A stretch of 41,205 nt of DNA from Spirochaetaceae bacterium (lineage in GTDB: Bacteria; Spirochaetota; Spirochaetia; DSM-27196; SLAA01). The stretch lies in the NCBI GenBank assembly GCA_007695055.1, contig REEM01000112.1, positions 1-41,205 on the forward strand. Direction: 5' to 3'. Shown here piece after piece: positions 27,223-36,103 of the stretch; position 1 is the first letter of the stretch, and every line of letters begins with the position of its first letter. The notes beneath the pieces were generated by a model. That model did not search any database and was not told where the DNA came from. It worked only from the letters and a program-made list of their open reading frames with translations. The position numbers and the translations under genes are program-made.

Positions 27223-29238
27223 CTACTTAATCTTGCCCAGTAACTTCAACATGTAGAGCTCAAGATAACGTTCAAGGTCTTTTTTCCGCCGGATTTCTGA
27301 GAAAGCGTCGTTCTGTGAGAGGCGACGTGCCAAATCTCGAATACGGTTCGCGTCTGGGGGAATCATTCGGAAACCGACCTTCATACGCCGCAAAAAGTCT
27401 CGGGTAAGGGAGTTCACGTCTTCAATGAGGTTGCGTTTTGCGCGTTCATCCAACAGCGGATTCCATCGGTCGGCCAACTCTTGTAAAGTTTCATCAAGCT
27501 TTCTATTGGTGCCGAGGAACTCTCTTTCAAGTTGCTTTATGGCTTTCTGAAACTCAAGCGACTGCGCTTTGGATCTCGATCCGCTGTTAGCCTTGTCGCT
27601 GCGAGCGGGCTGTGAATCATCGGTATCGTCTACGACCATCTTTTTGGTAGTTCGGTTGCTGATGCCGTTTGCTGTGGCAAGCTCATCTGAGCTCTCCTCT
27701 GTGCGTGCAGAGCTCCCCCGCGGTGAACGGTTGCGCGGCTCAGCAAGAAATAACCGGCGCAAGAAACGCACAACGGAATTCAAACCGGGAGTAACCATCC
27801 AGAAGGGTAGCACGAGGCGCGCATCGTTATAGAGTTCCTCCCGATTAAGACTAAGTATCTCCTCGGTGCTTTTGAGTTTTCCGGTTTTCGGAAGGAACAA
27901 TGCATTGTACTGTTCCTGCATTGCTGCATTAAACTGAGTGTGCTCGCTGCAGGCGAGGAGGAGTCCTTCGTCGAGTAACGCCAGAATGAGAGGGAAGTTC
28001 TCTGCCATTACGGCGTTAACGCTTTTGGCAAAAGCCTCGTCGGAAACCATTGCTTTGACCTTCTTGTCCTCACGCATGAAGTTCGACCATTGGTCTATAT
28101 AGTGCTTGCGAAGCTCCAGTCCAGCAGTGAAGACTCCATCTACCGCCACACGTATGAGGTTCTCTCTGGCAAGGTAGTACTGCTGGTCCTTGGTCGTGTT
28201 CACGCGCACTAGGGCGCCTAAAGCGCCTGACTCGCCGCGCAAGAGACTGGCGAGATGTTTGGTTATAACATCACGTGAAAGGTTCTTGCTCAGCGGTACG
28301 CCCCGTGAGTCGGTAAACCCCATAACGTCACTAATGGTGTGTGCATATGGACTTGCCCGAAGAGACTGCTCTAGACGGCGAATAGCCGAGTCGTGCTCCT
28401 GAGTCTTTTGCGCTCGACCTTTGTAGAAGACGGTGAGATAGCTCAGAATAAAGGCAGCCTGCGTGAATGCATCTTCCTCGGCCAGCCGGTCTTTCTTATT
28501 TGAGTAGTCCTTGATGATGATTCCGGCAAACTGCGACCAAAAATGGAACGTGAAGTCAGTGGGCTCAAGAATGCCCGATAGTACCTGAGCTGGCGTTGTT
28601 AATGCGGCGGTGATCATGTCGCGAACTGAGGCGTCTCTATGTGGAAACACCGCTTGGAGTTTACTGCGCATATACCCGGCATTGCGTTCGCTTCGCAGAT
28701 AACTACGAATGCGTTGGAGAGTCAGATCGGGTAGTGAACGTTGCATAATGTGTGATGTAATGATGCAGCTTGGTAATTGGTGGGGAAAGATTAAGCGAAG
28801 TAGTTGGTCTTCCTCAACGCTTGCTGACTGCTCAAGCCACATAACAAAGTCGGTTCCCATGTCTACAATCTGAATAAGTTCCGCCGGTGGCGTTATGTGT
28901 ATAACATCCTCATTAGGGAGAGGAAGTTCCGGGCGTTGCTCAAGCTTGCGATACTCGGACGCAACCGCATCGAAGTAGTAACCTGAATAGTAAACCTTCC
29001 CAATGACGTTCCCGTCAAAGCTCAGACTGCATCGTCCTTGTTCGCTCAGACTGTGAAGATGTGCCGTGACTGTTTCATCTGTATGAGTGATGAGATCCTC
29101 GAGTTCGGGTTGTTGATCTACGTAGCGGGCCGCATATTTCTTGGCAAACGAAAAGAGCGCGGCCGCCGCTATGTGTGGCGTCTCTGCTCTCCTAGAATAG
29201 ACCGATAGAATTCGCACTAGATGCTCGGATGACGACAT
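27223..29238 (-). CDS. Uncharacterised 671-residue cytoplasmic protein
   Basis: I do not recognise this protein. It has no signal peptide or transmembrane helix. The first ~470 residues look globular and mostly helical, with segments such as PHRDASVRDMI and FWSQFAGIIIKDYS. Residues ~490-560 are a polar, low-complexity linker rich in Ser/Arg/Asp/Lys. The last ~110 residues are charged and helical (QLEREFLGTNRKLDETL, then LERYLELYMLKLLGKIK), possibly a coiled-coil interaction module. The start has GGAGGAG close upstream and a TTTTCA-17-TATAGT promoter. It is divergent from the lipoprotein operon. No catalytic motif is evident; a structural or scaffolding role is a guess. Confidence 0.75.
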   Translation of the reverse strand: MSSSEHLVRILSVYSRRAETPHIAAAALFSFAKKYAARYVDQQPELEDLITHTDETVTAHLHSLSEQGRCSLSFDGNVIGKVYYSGYYFDAVASEYRKLEQRPELPLPNEDVIHITPPAELIQIVDMGTDFVMWLEQSASVEEDQLLRLIFPHQLPSCIITSHIMQRSLPDLTLQRIRSYLRSERNAGYMRSKLQAVFPHRDASVRDMITAALTTPAQVLSGILEPTDFTFHFWSQFAGIIIKDYSNKKDRLAEEDAFTQAAFILSYLTVFYKGRAQKTQEHDSAIRRLEQSLRASPYAHTISDVMGFTDSRGVPLSKNLSRDVITKHLASLLRGESGALGALVRVNTTKDQQYYLARENLIRVAVDGVFTAGLELRKHYIDQWSNFMREDKKVKAMVSDEAFAKSVNAVMAENFPLILALLDEGLLLACSEHTQFNAAMQEQYNALFLPKTGKLKSTEEILSLNREELYNDARLVLPFWMVTPGLNSVVRFLRRLFLAEPRNRSPRGSSARTEESSDELATANGISNRTTKKMVVDDTDDSQPARSDKANSGSRSKAQSLEFQKAIKQLEREFLGTNRKLDETLQELADRWNPLLDERAKRNLIEDVNSLTRDFLRRMKVGFRMIPPDANRIRDLARRLSQNDAFSEIRRKKDLERYLELYMLKLLGKIK

Positions 29239-29261
29239 TTCTCCTCCACAGATAACATCTC

Positions 29262-29290
29262 ACTATACCGTGGAAGCTCCTGCCTGAAAA
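29262..29290 (-). promoter_or_regulatory. Candidate promoter for the 671-residue protein gene
   Basis: On the minus strand TTTTCA (29290-29285), a 17-nt spacer and TATAGT (29267-29262) give a start near 29255 and a 17-nt leader carrying the GGAGGAG ribosome site. It faces away from the lipoprotein promoter in the same 128-nt gap. Confidence 0.42.
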
Positions 29291-29330
29291 GGTGGATTGA
29301 ATACCGGTGTTACAAGACAGCGCACTTTGA

Positions 29331-29360
29331 TTGACAGATGCAAAACTACGGATGTACTAT
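29331..29360 (+). promoter_or_regulatory. Candidate leaderless promoter for the lipoprotein operon
   Basis: A perfect -35 TTGACA (29331-29336), an 18-nt spacer and TACTAT (29355-29360) are followed 6 nt later by ATG 29367, so transcription would start on the A of the start codon. No Shine-Dalgarno lies before that ATG. Confidence 0.48.
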
Positions 29361-29366
29361 CTCCTT

Positions 29367-30005
29367 ATGAGTCGCAAAATAGTGTTGTTTTGGGGATTTC
29401 TCGGCGTGTTTGTTCTTGTGCTATGGCTCGGATCCTGTACAACAGCCGAACCGGCGCCTCCTGGGCTTGTTGAGGAGCCTGAAACTGAACTGCCCAAAGA
29501 CCCAGAAGCTCCAAGAGCGGATGATCCCGAGCTGGAGGAAGACCCAGCCGAAGATGCAGTGGAGTACCCCGTCGAGGATGAAGAGATCCCAGATGAGGAC
29601 ATCTATATAAAGACTGAAGACTTTGTGATCTCTACCGAGATGTACGAGACTACCTTCAACGAAGTGGAGCAGTTTATTGCAGAGTTAAACGAAATAATTG
29701 CAGACCGTGATTTCCAGCAATGGAAATCTCATTTGACCGAGGATTATCTTCATGTACACTCGGATCCTGCAGTACTGCGCGAGAGGTCGGAAAGCCCGGT
29801 CTTGCGCCGGAATAATATTGAACTTAGGGATATTGAAGACTATTTTACCTGGGTAGTGGTACCGAGCCGAGCAAATGCTCGACTTGATGATCTAGATTTC
29901 ATTGGTACCGACCAGGTGGAAGCAATCATGCGCGTCCGTGACCAGGGAGTTATACTTTATCAACTAAAAAGAGTGAACGATCGCTGGAAAATTGATGTGT
30001 TTTAG
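29367..30005 (+). CDS. Acidic lipoprotein of unknown function
   Basis: A 212-residue protein with a lipoprotein signal peptide. A basic MSRK start and a hydrophobic core end in the lipobox LGSC with the lipidated cysteine at residue 24. A very acidic, Pro/Glu/Asp-rich stalk follows (about residues 30-85). The C-terminal ~120-residue domain contains NEIIADRDFQQWKSHLTEDY and ends with YQLKRVNDRWKIDVF. This domain pattern (helix, then strands closing with WKID) resembles small NTF2-like or DUF4440-like folds, which is only a suggestion. Other in-frame starts exist at 29352 and 29331; 29367 gives the best signal peptide. It leads the lipoprotein - HEAT - SanA operon. Confidence 0.7.
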   Translation: MSRKIVLFWGFLGVFVLVLWLGSCTTAEPAPPGLVEEPETELPKDPEAPRADDPELEEDPAEDAVEYPVEDEEIPDEDIYIKTEDFVISTEMYETTFNEVEQFIAELNEIIADRDFQQWKSHLTEDYLHVHSDPAVLRERSESPVLRRNNIELRDIEDYFTWVVVPSRANARLDDLDFIGTDQVEAIMRVRDQGVILYQLKRVNDRWKIDVF

Positions 30006-30045
30006 TCTATGCTTGGTTAAGAGTATGTGGAAGAGGAGATATAGT

Positions 30046-30762
30046 ATGGGGAAGCTCGTAACCATTTCGGTGAGCCTTTTACTCATTTTTGGGGCAACAT
30101 CACTCTGGGCGCAAGCACAAGAGTCAGGTGAATCCTCGGTGAGGACCATTGAGGAACTGTACCTTGATCAAGCTATAGATCAGCAAATTATCCGAGGTCA
30201 GGCGCGTAGCAACACACGTGAGGCAAAGTTCCTCGCTATTCAGGGTGTTCGGGCCATGGTGCAGCGGGGCGAGGTCTCACCTGATAATGTGGAAATGATC
30301 AGGGTAGTGGAAGGACTTGCGACCGAAGGAATCGGACGTCAGGTGCGTAGCAGCGGTGCGGTTTCAAACAACTTCCCCGATGTCCGGCGAGAAGCTGTTG
30401 GTTTACTTGGTGATATTGGCGGACCTATTGCACAGCGCGCTCTTATACGAGTTGTTAGAGAAGACCCGGAGCCAATGGTGCTTGCCGAGGCAATCTATGG
30501 GCTCGGTACTATCGGCAACAATGACGACAATGAGATCACCGCAAATATAGTCGCTGTACTTCGTAGACAGAACGCACGGGAGATGCCGGATAATAACTTG
30601 GCCTTTGCTTCTCTGCTTGCGCTGGAGAAGATTGCCCGGGCCTCCGGAGGAATCAGTGATCCAGCGGTCGTTGACGCGCTTTTGGATGTAGCGACCGGCA
30701 ACTACATTCGCGAGGTTAGGCTTAAGGCTATCGACGTAATCTACAATCTTCGTGGCGCTTGA
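30046..30762 (+). CDS. Secreted HEAT-repeat protein
   Basis: A 238-residue protein with a signal peptide likely cleaved after Ala24 (LWAQA). AGAGGAG 7 nt upstream supports ATG 30046 over earlier in-frame codons. The mature part shows armadillo/HEAT-like helix pairs: VRREAVGLLGDIGGPIAQRA, VLAEAIYGLGTIGNNDDNE and VRLKAIDVIYNLRG. Such repeats give protein-binding solenoids, so this is probably a periplasmic adaptor, perhaps for the adjoining lipoprotein. It overlaps the next start by 4 nt (TTGA). Confidence 0.75.
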   Translation: MGKLVTISVSLLLIFGATSLWAQAQESGESSVRTIEELYLDQAIDQQIIRGQARSNTREAKFLAIQGVRAMVQRGEVSPDNVEMIRVVEGLATEGIGRQVRSSGAVSNNFPDVRREAVGLLGDIGGPIAQRALIRVVREDPEPMVLAEAIYGLGTIGNNDDNEITANIVAVLRRQNAREMPDNNLAFASLLALEKIARASGGISDPAVVDALLDVATGNYIREVRLKAIDVIYNLRGA

Positions 30763-31448
30763 GTTTACAGACGGAATCTGCCAGCGTCTCCGTGCGGAGA
30801 CGCACGAGAGGCGTTTTACTTCTCGCTCTGACAAAGCTCTTTCTCTTGGCACTTGTGGTGGGCGTGTTTTCCCTGTATACCGCAATTTCACGAAGTACAG
30901 AGAGGCGCGTGTTCTCCGACATGGGGCTTCTACCGCATAACCATGTGGGCTTATTGTTAGGGACAGCAAAGTACCAACCTGGTGGCGGCATCAATCCATA
31001 TTTCAGCTATCGCATAGACGCTGCTGTAGAGCTCTATGAGGCAGGAAAGATTCGGTATATCCTAGCATCGGGAGACAATGAACATGCGTCCTATAACGAG
31101 CCTCTGCACATGAGGCTGGCACTACTCGAACGGGGAGTTCCCAACGAGTTTATTGTGCTGGACTATGCTGGTTTTAGCACACTCGACTCGGTCGTGCGGA
31201 CTGCGGAAGTATTTGGGCAGGAGCGCTTCACTGTCATCAGTCAACGTTTTCACAATGAACGAGCCGTATATATTGGTACGTATTTTGGGTATGACGTAGT
31301 CGGCTACAATGCCGCAGACATAGCTCCACCGTCCGGAGTGCAGACACGGCTTCGAGAATATCTCGCGCGCGTGAAGGCTATCCTGGACCTGCATCTTGTC
31401 AGGCGGGCTCCTCGGTTTCTTGGCGAGCCGGTATCAATCCCTGAGTGA
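30759..31448 (+). CDS. SanA/YdcF-like (DUF218) membrane protein
   Basis: A 229-residue protein with one N-terminal membrane anchor (about residues 18-45) preceded by arginines, then a DUF218 domain. This contains VGLLLGTAKYQPGGGINPYF, YRIDAAVELYEAGKIRYILASGDNE, RLALLERGVP and VISQRFHNERAVYI. E. coli SanA affects envelope barrier function (vancomycin sensitivity at high temperature); the biochemical activity is not settled. The start is TTG overlapping the stop of the HEAT gene; the frame and the continuous domain leave little alternative. Confidence 0.82.
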   Translation: MSLQTESASVSVRRRTRGVLLLALTKLFLLALVVGVFSLYTAISRSTERRVFSDMGLLPHNHVGLLLGTAKYQPGGGINPYFSYRIDAAVELYEAGKIRYILASGDNEHASYNEPLHMRLALLERGVPNEFIVLDYAGFSTLDSVVRTAEVFGQERFTVISQRFHNERAVYIGTYFGYDVVGYNAADIAPPSGVQTRLREYLARVKAILDLHLVRRAPRFLGEPVSIPE

Positions 31449-31453
31449 TCTGC

Positions 31454-31463
31454 TTGTGCACAA
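31454..31463. promoter_or_regulatory. Short palindrome upstream of the CobW gene
   Basis: TTGTGCACAA is a perfect 10-bp palindrome 27 nt before the CobW GTG. It overlaps the place expected for a -35 hexamer if TATCTT at 31478-31483 is the -10. It could be an operator for a metal-responsive repressor, but it matches no Fur or Zur box that I know. Confidence 0.2.
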
Positions 31464-31490
31464 AGCACCTGCAGTGATATCTTCTCGAGT

Positions 31491-32489
31491 GTGAGAGACA
31501 CAAACAACGTGGTCGGGCCTCATGAGGCGCCGCTCCCTATAACACTTGTTACCGGATTCCTTGGATCCGGTAAAAGCACCTACATTAATCGTATTCTTCA
31601 CGCATATTCGGGCCACCGTATAGGTCTGGTGGTGAACGAGTTTGGTGAGGTTGGCTTAGAGTCGAACATCCTTGAGGCATCACCGGACGAGATTATTGAA
31701 CTGTCGGGCGGTTGTATGTGCTGCCTGCTCAGGAAGGATCTCAAGAATGCCGTGAGACGCCTTGTTCGGCATGATTCAAGTCTTGAGCGTGTGGTGGTTG
31801 AGGCATCCGGCCTATCGGACCCCGTGCCGGTGCAACAGACCTTTCGCAATGCTCGTTTTGGACGCTCCATACAGCTAGAGTCAGTGATTTGCTTGGTGGA
31901 TCAAGTGAATTTCTTGGAACATCGAGTTGAGTATGGAGTTCTTGATCATCAAGTTCGGGGTGCAGACTTTATCCTTATCACTAAATCCGAGCAAGCTCCG
32001 GAATCCACAGTAATGGTAGAGAAGGTTTTAAGGGAGCTGGCTCCCCAGGTACCGCGATACCGTGTAGGAGAGGAGCCGCCGCTAGAGTTGTTGGTTGGTA
32101 CGCGCGCAGTTCTTGATGTTCACGAGCATGACGTGCATGAGCATGACCGGCACGAGCATGATGTGCAACAGCTCTGGTTCGAGTCTGAGTACCCTTTTGA
32201 GCCCGAGCGTCTCAAGCTCTTCTTTGACGAGCTGCCTCAAGGAATTGTCCGTGGCAAGGGAGTGCTGTACCTGGATAACAAGGACGGGAAAAAACACAAG
32301 TTCGTGTTGCAGTTGTCCGGTGGCCGGCGCGAGTTGCGAGCGGTACCGTGGAAACGCCGCGAAAAGAAGTCTAATGTGGTGCTGCTATTGGGCAAGAGTT
32401 TTGATGGAGACGTTCTTCGGGAGAGGCTGGGTGCCTGCCTCTCCGGACTAGATGCGCGTCCTGTGGAGCCAAGTTGGGAAAAAGCATGA
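31491..32489 (+). CDS. CobW/COG0523-family GTPase with His-rich metal loop
   Basis: A G3E-family metallochaperone GTPase, 332 residues. Walker [10 protein letters not shown] is at residues 22-30, and the metal-binding CMCC (CxCC motif) is at 75-78 after GG. The guanine-specificity motif is ITKSE, and a C-terminal CobW_C domain is present. Between them are three tandem [15 protein letters not shown] pentapeptides (residues 211-225, encoded by 15-nt repeats at 32121-32165), a likely Zn, Co or Ni binding loop. The family delivers or allocates metals. The start is GTG with no good Shine-Dalgarno. It overlaps the transporter gene by 4 nt (ATGA). Confidence 0.9.
   Translation: MRDTNNVVGPHEAPLPITLVTGFLGSGKSTYINRILHAYSGHRIGLVVNEFGEVGLESNILEASPDEIIELSGGCMCCLLRKDLKNAVRRLVRHDSSLERVVVEASGLSDPVPVQQTFRNARFGRSIQLESVICLVDQVNFLEHRVEYGVLDHQVRGADFILITKSEQAPESTVMVEKVLRELAPQVPRYRVGEEPPLELLVGTRAVLDVHEHDVHEHDRHEHDVQQLWFESEYPFEPERLKLFFDELPQGIVRGKGVLYLDNKDGKKHKFVLQLSGGRRELRAVPWKRREKKSNVVLLLGKSFDGDVLRERLGACLSGLDARPVEPSWEKA
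32121..32165 (+). repeat. Three tandem 15-nt repeats encoding a His-rich loop
   Basis: Three imperfect 15-nt units inside the CobW gene encode [10 protein letters not shown] and HEHDV. Copy number in relatives would show whether the metal loop expands and contracts. Confidence 0.8.
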
Positions 32490-33484
32490 TGCAGTATTCA
32501 AAGGTGCTTCGGGTACTCGCTATCTTTCTACTACTCAGCAGCGTTGCACCAAGCCTGAGAGCTCAAGCTAACCCATTCCTTTCCCCTCCTTCTGGCTCTC
32601 CATCGGGTGATGCGGAAGCAAGAAGATTTGGCACTCCACAAAGCTTTAATTCTGGTTCAGCGGGACGGTTGTTTCCGGCTTTTTCTTCCTGGATAACGCG
32701 CCTACAACGTGACGCCAATGAACGAGTTACCGGCTATATTCAAAGTCTTGTGGAGGAGGAAGGGCGTAGAGGGGCTGTCTTACCTATCTTTGGTGTGGCT
32801 TTTCTGTACGGGCTTCTGCATGCTTTTTTGCCGGGACATCGCAAAACTGTAATTCTGTCATACTACCTGTCCGAGGATGCACGATTGAGTCATGGCCTCC
32901 TCGCTGGTCTCTTGTTTTCGGTTATGCACGCGAGTTCAGCCGTGGTGATTATTCTCGGGGTAAGTCTCTTAACGCAAGGTGCTATTGCCGGGACAGCAAT
33001 TCGGGCCGGTGAACAGGTACAGATTGTGAGTTCTGGGCTCATTATGCTCTTAGGGGCAGCCTTTCTGGCATACAAGATACGGCATGTAAAACAGCACAAA
33101 CGCCGCAACGTAGAGACTCGCATTTCATCGGGTCTTGGCTTCGAGTCGGCGAAAGCCGCTTCACTTCCACCTCGAATTCCTGCGGAGCGCTTCTTTCCTC
33201 TCGTGGTAGTCAGTGGGATCGTACCATGTCCAGGTACTACATTGCTCCTGCTATTTACCTTATCCCTGGGTGTATTGGAGATTGGTGCAATTGCCGTTAT
33301 TGCTATGTCTTTAGGACTTGCCGTGGCTTTAAGTAGTTTCGCGGTAGCCACTATTCTCTTTAAACAGCACGTGGTTGGATTGTTGGAGAATCGACTGGGT
33401 TATGGCGTGCACGTTGCGGTTGAGTTCTTTGGTGCAGGCTTCATTTTTGTTTTTGGTCTGGTCTCGATGCTTGCCTATTTGTAG
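32486..33484 (+). CDS. NicO/RcnA-family nickel/cobalt transporter-like protein
   Basis: A 332-residue inner-membrane protein with an apparent signal sequence (likely cleavage after Ala28, RAQA), a ~75-residue polar segment and then about six transmembrane helices. The metal-transport signature of this family is present: [13 protein letters not shown] with His112 and His118, a second segment [13 protein letters not shown], and [11 protein letters not shown] near the fifth helix. RcnA-like proteins export Ni or Co, while other NicO or UreH members import nickel, so direction is not decided. A Lys/Arg/His-containing cytoplasmic loop (residues ~200-215) lies in the middle. It is co-transcribed with the CobW gene; the HMA gene follows after 37 nt. 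Confidence 0.82.
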   Translation: MMQYSKVLRVLAIFLLLSSVAPSLRAQANPFLSPPSGSPSGDAEARRFGTPQSFNSGSAGRLFPAFSSWITRLQRDANERVTGYIQSLVEEEGRRGAVLPIFGVAFLYGLLHAFLPGHRKTVILSYYLSEDARLSHGLLAGLLFSVMHASSAVVIILGVSLLTQGAIAGTAIRAGEQVQIVSSGLIMLLGAAFLAYKIRHVKQHKRRNVETRISSGLGFESAKAASLPPRIPAERFFPLVVVSGIVPCPGTTLLLLFTLSLGVLEIGAIAVIAMSLGLAVALSSFAVATILFKQHVVGLLENRLGYGVHVAVEFFGAGFIFVFGLVSMLAYL

Positions 33485-33521
33485 AGCGCGTAGGTATATT
33501 GACAGCCAAGAGGAGCAACCG

Positions 33522-33755
33522 ATGTCTTTATTCAAGAAAAAAAACCTTGTCACTTTGTCCGTTCCGGGAATCAATTGTGGGCATTGTGAAATGAAAATAC
33601 AGAAAGTGGTTTCAGTCATGCCGGGAGTTGAGAAGGTTAAACCGGATCACAAGAAGAAAACGGTGACTCTTGAACTCTCGGGAGATGAAACAGCAGATCT
33701 CAATGCCATACGTGAGAGTCTGAGTGAAGCTGGTTATCCAGTAACTGCAGATTGA
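33522..33755 (+). CDS. Small HMA-domain metal-binding protein (CopZ/MerP-like)
   Basis: A 77-residue heavy-metal-associated domain with the ferredoxin-like pattern: LVTLSVPGINCGHCEMKI, where Cys19 and Cys22 form the CxxC metal site. VVSVMPGVEKVKPDHKKKTVTL and an ESLSEAGY helix follow. It replaces the usual Met before the first Cys with Asn. AAGAGGAG 8 nt upstream decides the start and excludes the long upstream extension. It is probably a soluble Cu(I), Ni or Zn chaperone acting with the neighbouring transporter or GTPase. Confidence 0.88.
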   Translation: MSLFKKKNLVTLSVPGINCGHCEMKIQKVVSVMPGVEKVKPDHKKKTVTLELSGDETADLNAIRESLSEAGYPVTAD

Positions 33756-33819
33756 GTCACTCCGCTCGGCATTCACATTGAGTGAGCCCACCAGGGCCGT
33801 GGCCAACGCTTTGGTGAGT

Positions 33820-33841
33820 AGGCGGGCTAAAGTGCCCGCCT
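33820..33841. terminator. Strong GC-rich hairpin between convergent HMA and trehalose genes
   Basis: AGGCGGGC and GCCCGCCT form a perfect 8-bp stem with a 6-nt TAAAGT loop. It lies 65 nt after the HMA stop and 16 nt beyond the trehalose gene stop on the other strand. No U-run follows on either strand, so it could act as a bidirectional pause site or RNA 3'-end stabiliser, or need Rho. Confidence 0.55.
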
Positions 33842-33856
33842 CTCAGACATGATTAA

Positions 33857-36049
33857 TCACCCTTGGCTGTCTAGCATCTCATCAAGAAGCTTTCGTACTT
33901 CACGCGGGTTATCTACGAAATAGTTGGCTGCAGTGACGTTTGCACCCACTCTCACGGTATAGGCTGTGCTCGGAAGGACGGTAAACATATCTTCATCGGT
34001 GTGGTCGTCACCAATTGCAATAACAAACTCCCAGCTCTTGCGAGAGTTCCACATGCCTGCCGCCCGGCCCTTATTGATATTTGAGTTCTTGATCTCAAGA
34101 ACTTTGTGGCCCTCAATAATGGAAAGATCCAAGTTGCTAGTAAGATCCAACAATGCGTCTTTTAATTCGCTGAGACGCACAGCAGCAAGTTCTGGCTCAC
34201 AGCGTCTGTAGTGCCACGCCAGGGAAAACTCCTTTTCCTCAACAGACGAGCCCGGAGTGCGGTCTACATGGAGTTCAAGCATGGGTATGATCTGTTCCTT
34301 CCATGCGTTAGAGACTGACTCTATGAGGGCCCAATCACTTTCGCGCTCTCTGAGCCAGACTCCGTGTCCAGCTACAAGATTAATTGGAAGAGCGCCAAAA
34401 TGCTCCTCCAGAAAGTCCTTACCTCGGCCGCTAATAATGACGGGCTCGACGCCGGGCAGTTCTGATAAACGGCGAAGTGTGTCATAGAGGGCTTCGTCCG
34501 GAACTGCTTGTTCCGGGCGGTCGGTGAAGGACACCAGGGTACCGTCGTAGTCAAGGAGCACGAGTGCATTTTCGGCTTGCGTAAATGCCTTGATCATAGA
34601 GCTACGATGGTCCTTAGAGAGTTTCCGAGCCAGCGTTCCGCGGTGTTGCTCGGCGACTATCTCAAGCTTGTGGACAAAATCCTGGGCCCAGTAGTGTATA
34701 TCGTAGCGTTTAAGCCGCTTGTGCATACGCCGGTTGCGTCGATGTTGTTCGTCCTCGGGAAGCTCTATGGCCTTCTTGAGAGAGTCCGCAATCTCGTCAA
34801 TATTACTTGAGTTGACCACAAACGCCTCTCCGAGTTCGCGTGCGGCGCCAGCGGTTTCGCTTAACACAATCGCACCGGAGTAGTCGCGTTTCGCTGCCAC
34901 AAACTCCTTGGCTATAAGGTTCATCCCATCTCGTAAGGGTGTAACTAGGAGGGCGTCGGCGCGGTTGTAGAGTGCGCAGAGTGAGTCAAACCCGAATGAC
35001 CGATAAAAGTACTGTATCGGAGTCCAGGTAATGGTGCCAAAAGTCCCGTTAATGGTACTTACCAATTCCTCGATCTCCCGTTTGAGTTCCTTATATTGTG
35101 GTACGTCGACCCGAGAGGGCGCCACGATCATGACCAGTACGACCTTAGCCCTGTATTCCGGAAAAGCTTCCAGAAAACGATTGAAGGCCCTCAGACGTTG
35201 TGGAATACCCTTGGTATAGTCAAGTCTATCGACAGAGAGAACGACCTTGACCTCGGCAAAGCGGGCGTTCGCGTCTTCTATTTCCTGAATTACTTCAGGC
35301 CGCAAACTCGAGTCATGGTACTTGGTGTAGTCAATGCCCATTGGGAATACATCGACCTGCACGAGTCGGTCTTCGTGGGTAATTCGAGCCATGTGGTGCT
35401 CATTTCCAAGCAACCGGCGTACACTACTAAGGTAGTGCCGAGCATAGTCGTATGTATGAAACCCAATGAGATCGGCACCTAATGTGCCTTCAAGCAGCCG
35501 TTCCCGCCAGGGCAGTAGACGAAAGATCTCAAATGAGGGAAATGGAATGTGGAGAAAGAAACCGATCTTTGCATCCGGCAACTCATCTTTAATGAGCTGT
35601 GGAAGCAGCATGAGTTGATAGTCATGTACCCAGATCGTGTCGTCTGGTTCCGCAACCTCTAAAACGGCGCGAGCAAAACGTTCATTGATTTCCCGGTAGC
35701 TGTTCCAGAGTTCATTCTCATATCCCACATAGGTAACGAAATAGTGAAAAAGCGGCCAAATAATGTTGTTGCAGAATCCAAGATAGAACTTATCAATGTC
35801 CTCGGAACTCAGCGCTACCGCTATGCTCTTGTGTTCGTCTTTCAGTCGACGGGCAATTACGTTGTGTACCTCTGGTGTGTGATGATCACTTGGTACTCCG
35901 CTCCATCCGACCCAGAGACCATTTTCCCTTGAATGAAATGAGCTAAGCCCGGTGGCAAGCCCACCGAGGCTCGGCATAAAATGAGGAGTGGTTCCTTCTA
36001 CATGCACCGAGGTTGATAAACGATTTGAGACAAGAATGATTTTTCCCAT
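33857..36049 (-). CDS. Fused trehalose-6-phosphate synthase/phosphatase
   Basis: A bifunctional 730-residue enzyme that makes trehalose from UDP-glucose and glucose-6-phosphate. Residues ~1-480 are a GT20 synthase (OtsA): ILVSNRLS at the start, WVHDYQLMLLPQ, SVDRLDYTKGIPQRL and LRDGMNLIAKEFV. From about residue 490 comes a HAD-type trehalose-6-phosphatase (OtsB): nucleophile Asp500 in LLDYDGTLV, IISGRG and GDDHTDEDMF. The order is the same as in eukaryotic TPS-TPP fusions and some bacteria. Trehalose serves as a compatible solute. No Shine-Dalgarno precedes the ATG; TATACT lies 6 nt upstream. Confidence 0.95.
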   Translation of the reverse strand: MGKIILVSNRLSTSVHVEGTTPHFMPSLGGLATGLSSFHSRENGLWVGWSGVPSDHHTPEVHNVIARRLKDEHKSIAVALSSEDIDKFYLGFCNNIIWPLFHYFVTYVGYENELWNSYREINERFARAVLEVAEPDDTIWVHDYQLMLLPQLIKDELPDAKIGFFLHIPFPSFEIFRLLPWRERLLEGTLGADLIGFHTYDYARHYLSSVRRLLGNEHHMARITHEDRLVQVDVFPMGIDYTKYHDSSLRPEVIQEIEDANARFAEVKVVLSVDRLDYTKGIPQRLRAFNRFLEAFPEYRAKVVLVMIVAPSRVDVPQYKELKREIEELVSTINGTFGTITWTPIQYFYRSFGFDSLCALYNRADALLVTPLRDGMNLIAKEFVAAKRDYSGAIVLSETAGAARELGEAFVVNSSNIDEIADSLKKAIELPEDEQHRRNRRMHKRLKRYDIHYWAQDFVHKLEIVAEQHRGTLARKLSKDHRSSMIKAFTQAENALVLLDYDGTLVSFTDRPEQAVPDEALYDTLRRLSELPGVEPVIISGRGKDFLEEHFGALPINLVAGHGVWLRERESDWALIESVSNAWKEQIIPMLELHVDRTPGSSVEEKEFSLAWHYRRCEPELAAVRLSELKDALLDLTSNLDLSIIEGHKVLEIKNSNINKGRAAGMWNSRKSWEFVIAIGDDHTDEDMFTVLPSTAYTVRVGANVTAANYFVDNPREVRKLLDEMLDSQG

Positions 36050-36055
36050 ACACAG

Positions 36056-36084
36056 AGTATACCAAGCGATCAGCGTCCGGTAAA
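36056..36084 (-). promoter_or_regulatory. Candidate leaderless promoter for the trehalose gene
   Basis: On the minus strand TTTACC (36084-36079), a 17-nt spacer and TATACT (36061-36056) are followed 6 nt later by ATG 36049, so transcription would start on the start codon itself. The -35 matches 4 of 6 and the -10 matches 5 of 6. Confidence 0.48.
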
Positions 36085-36103
36085 GGAAGGGACTTTTCGG
36101 ATA

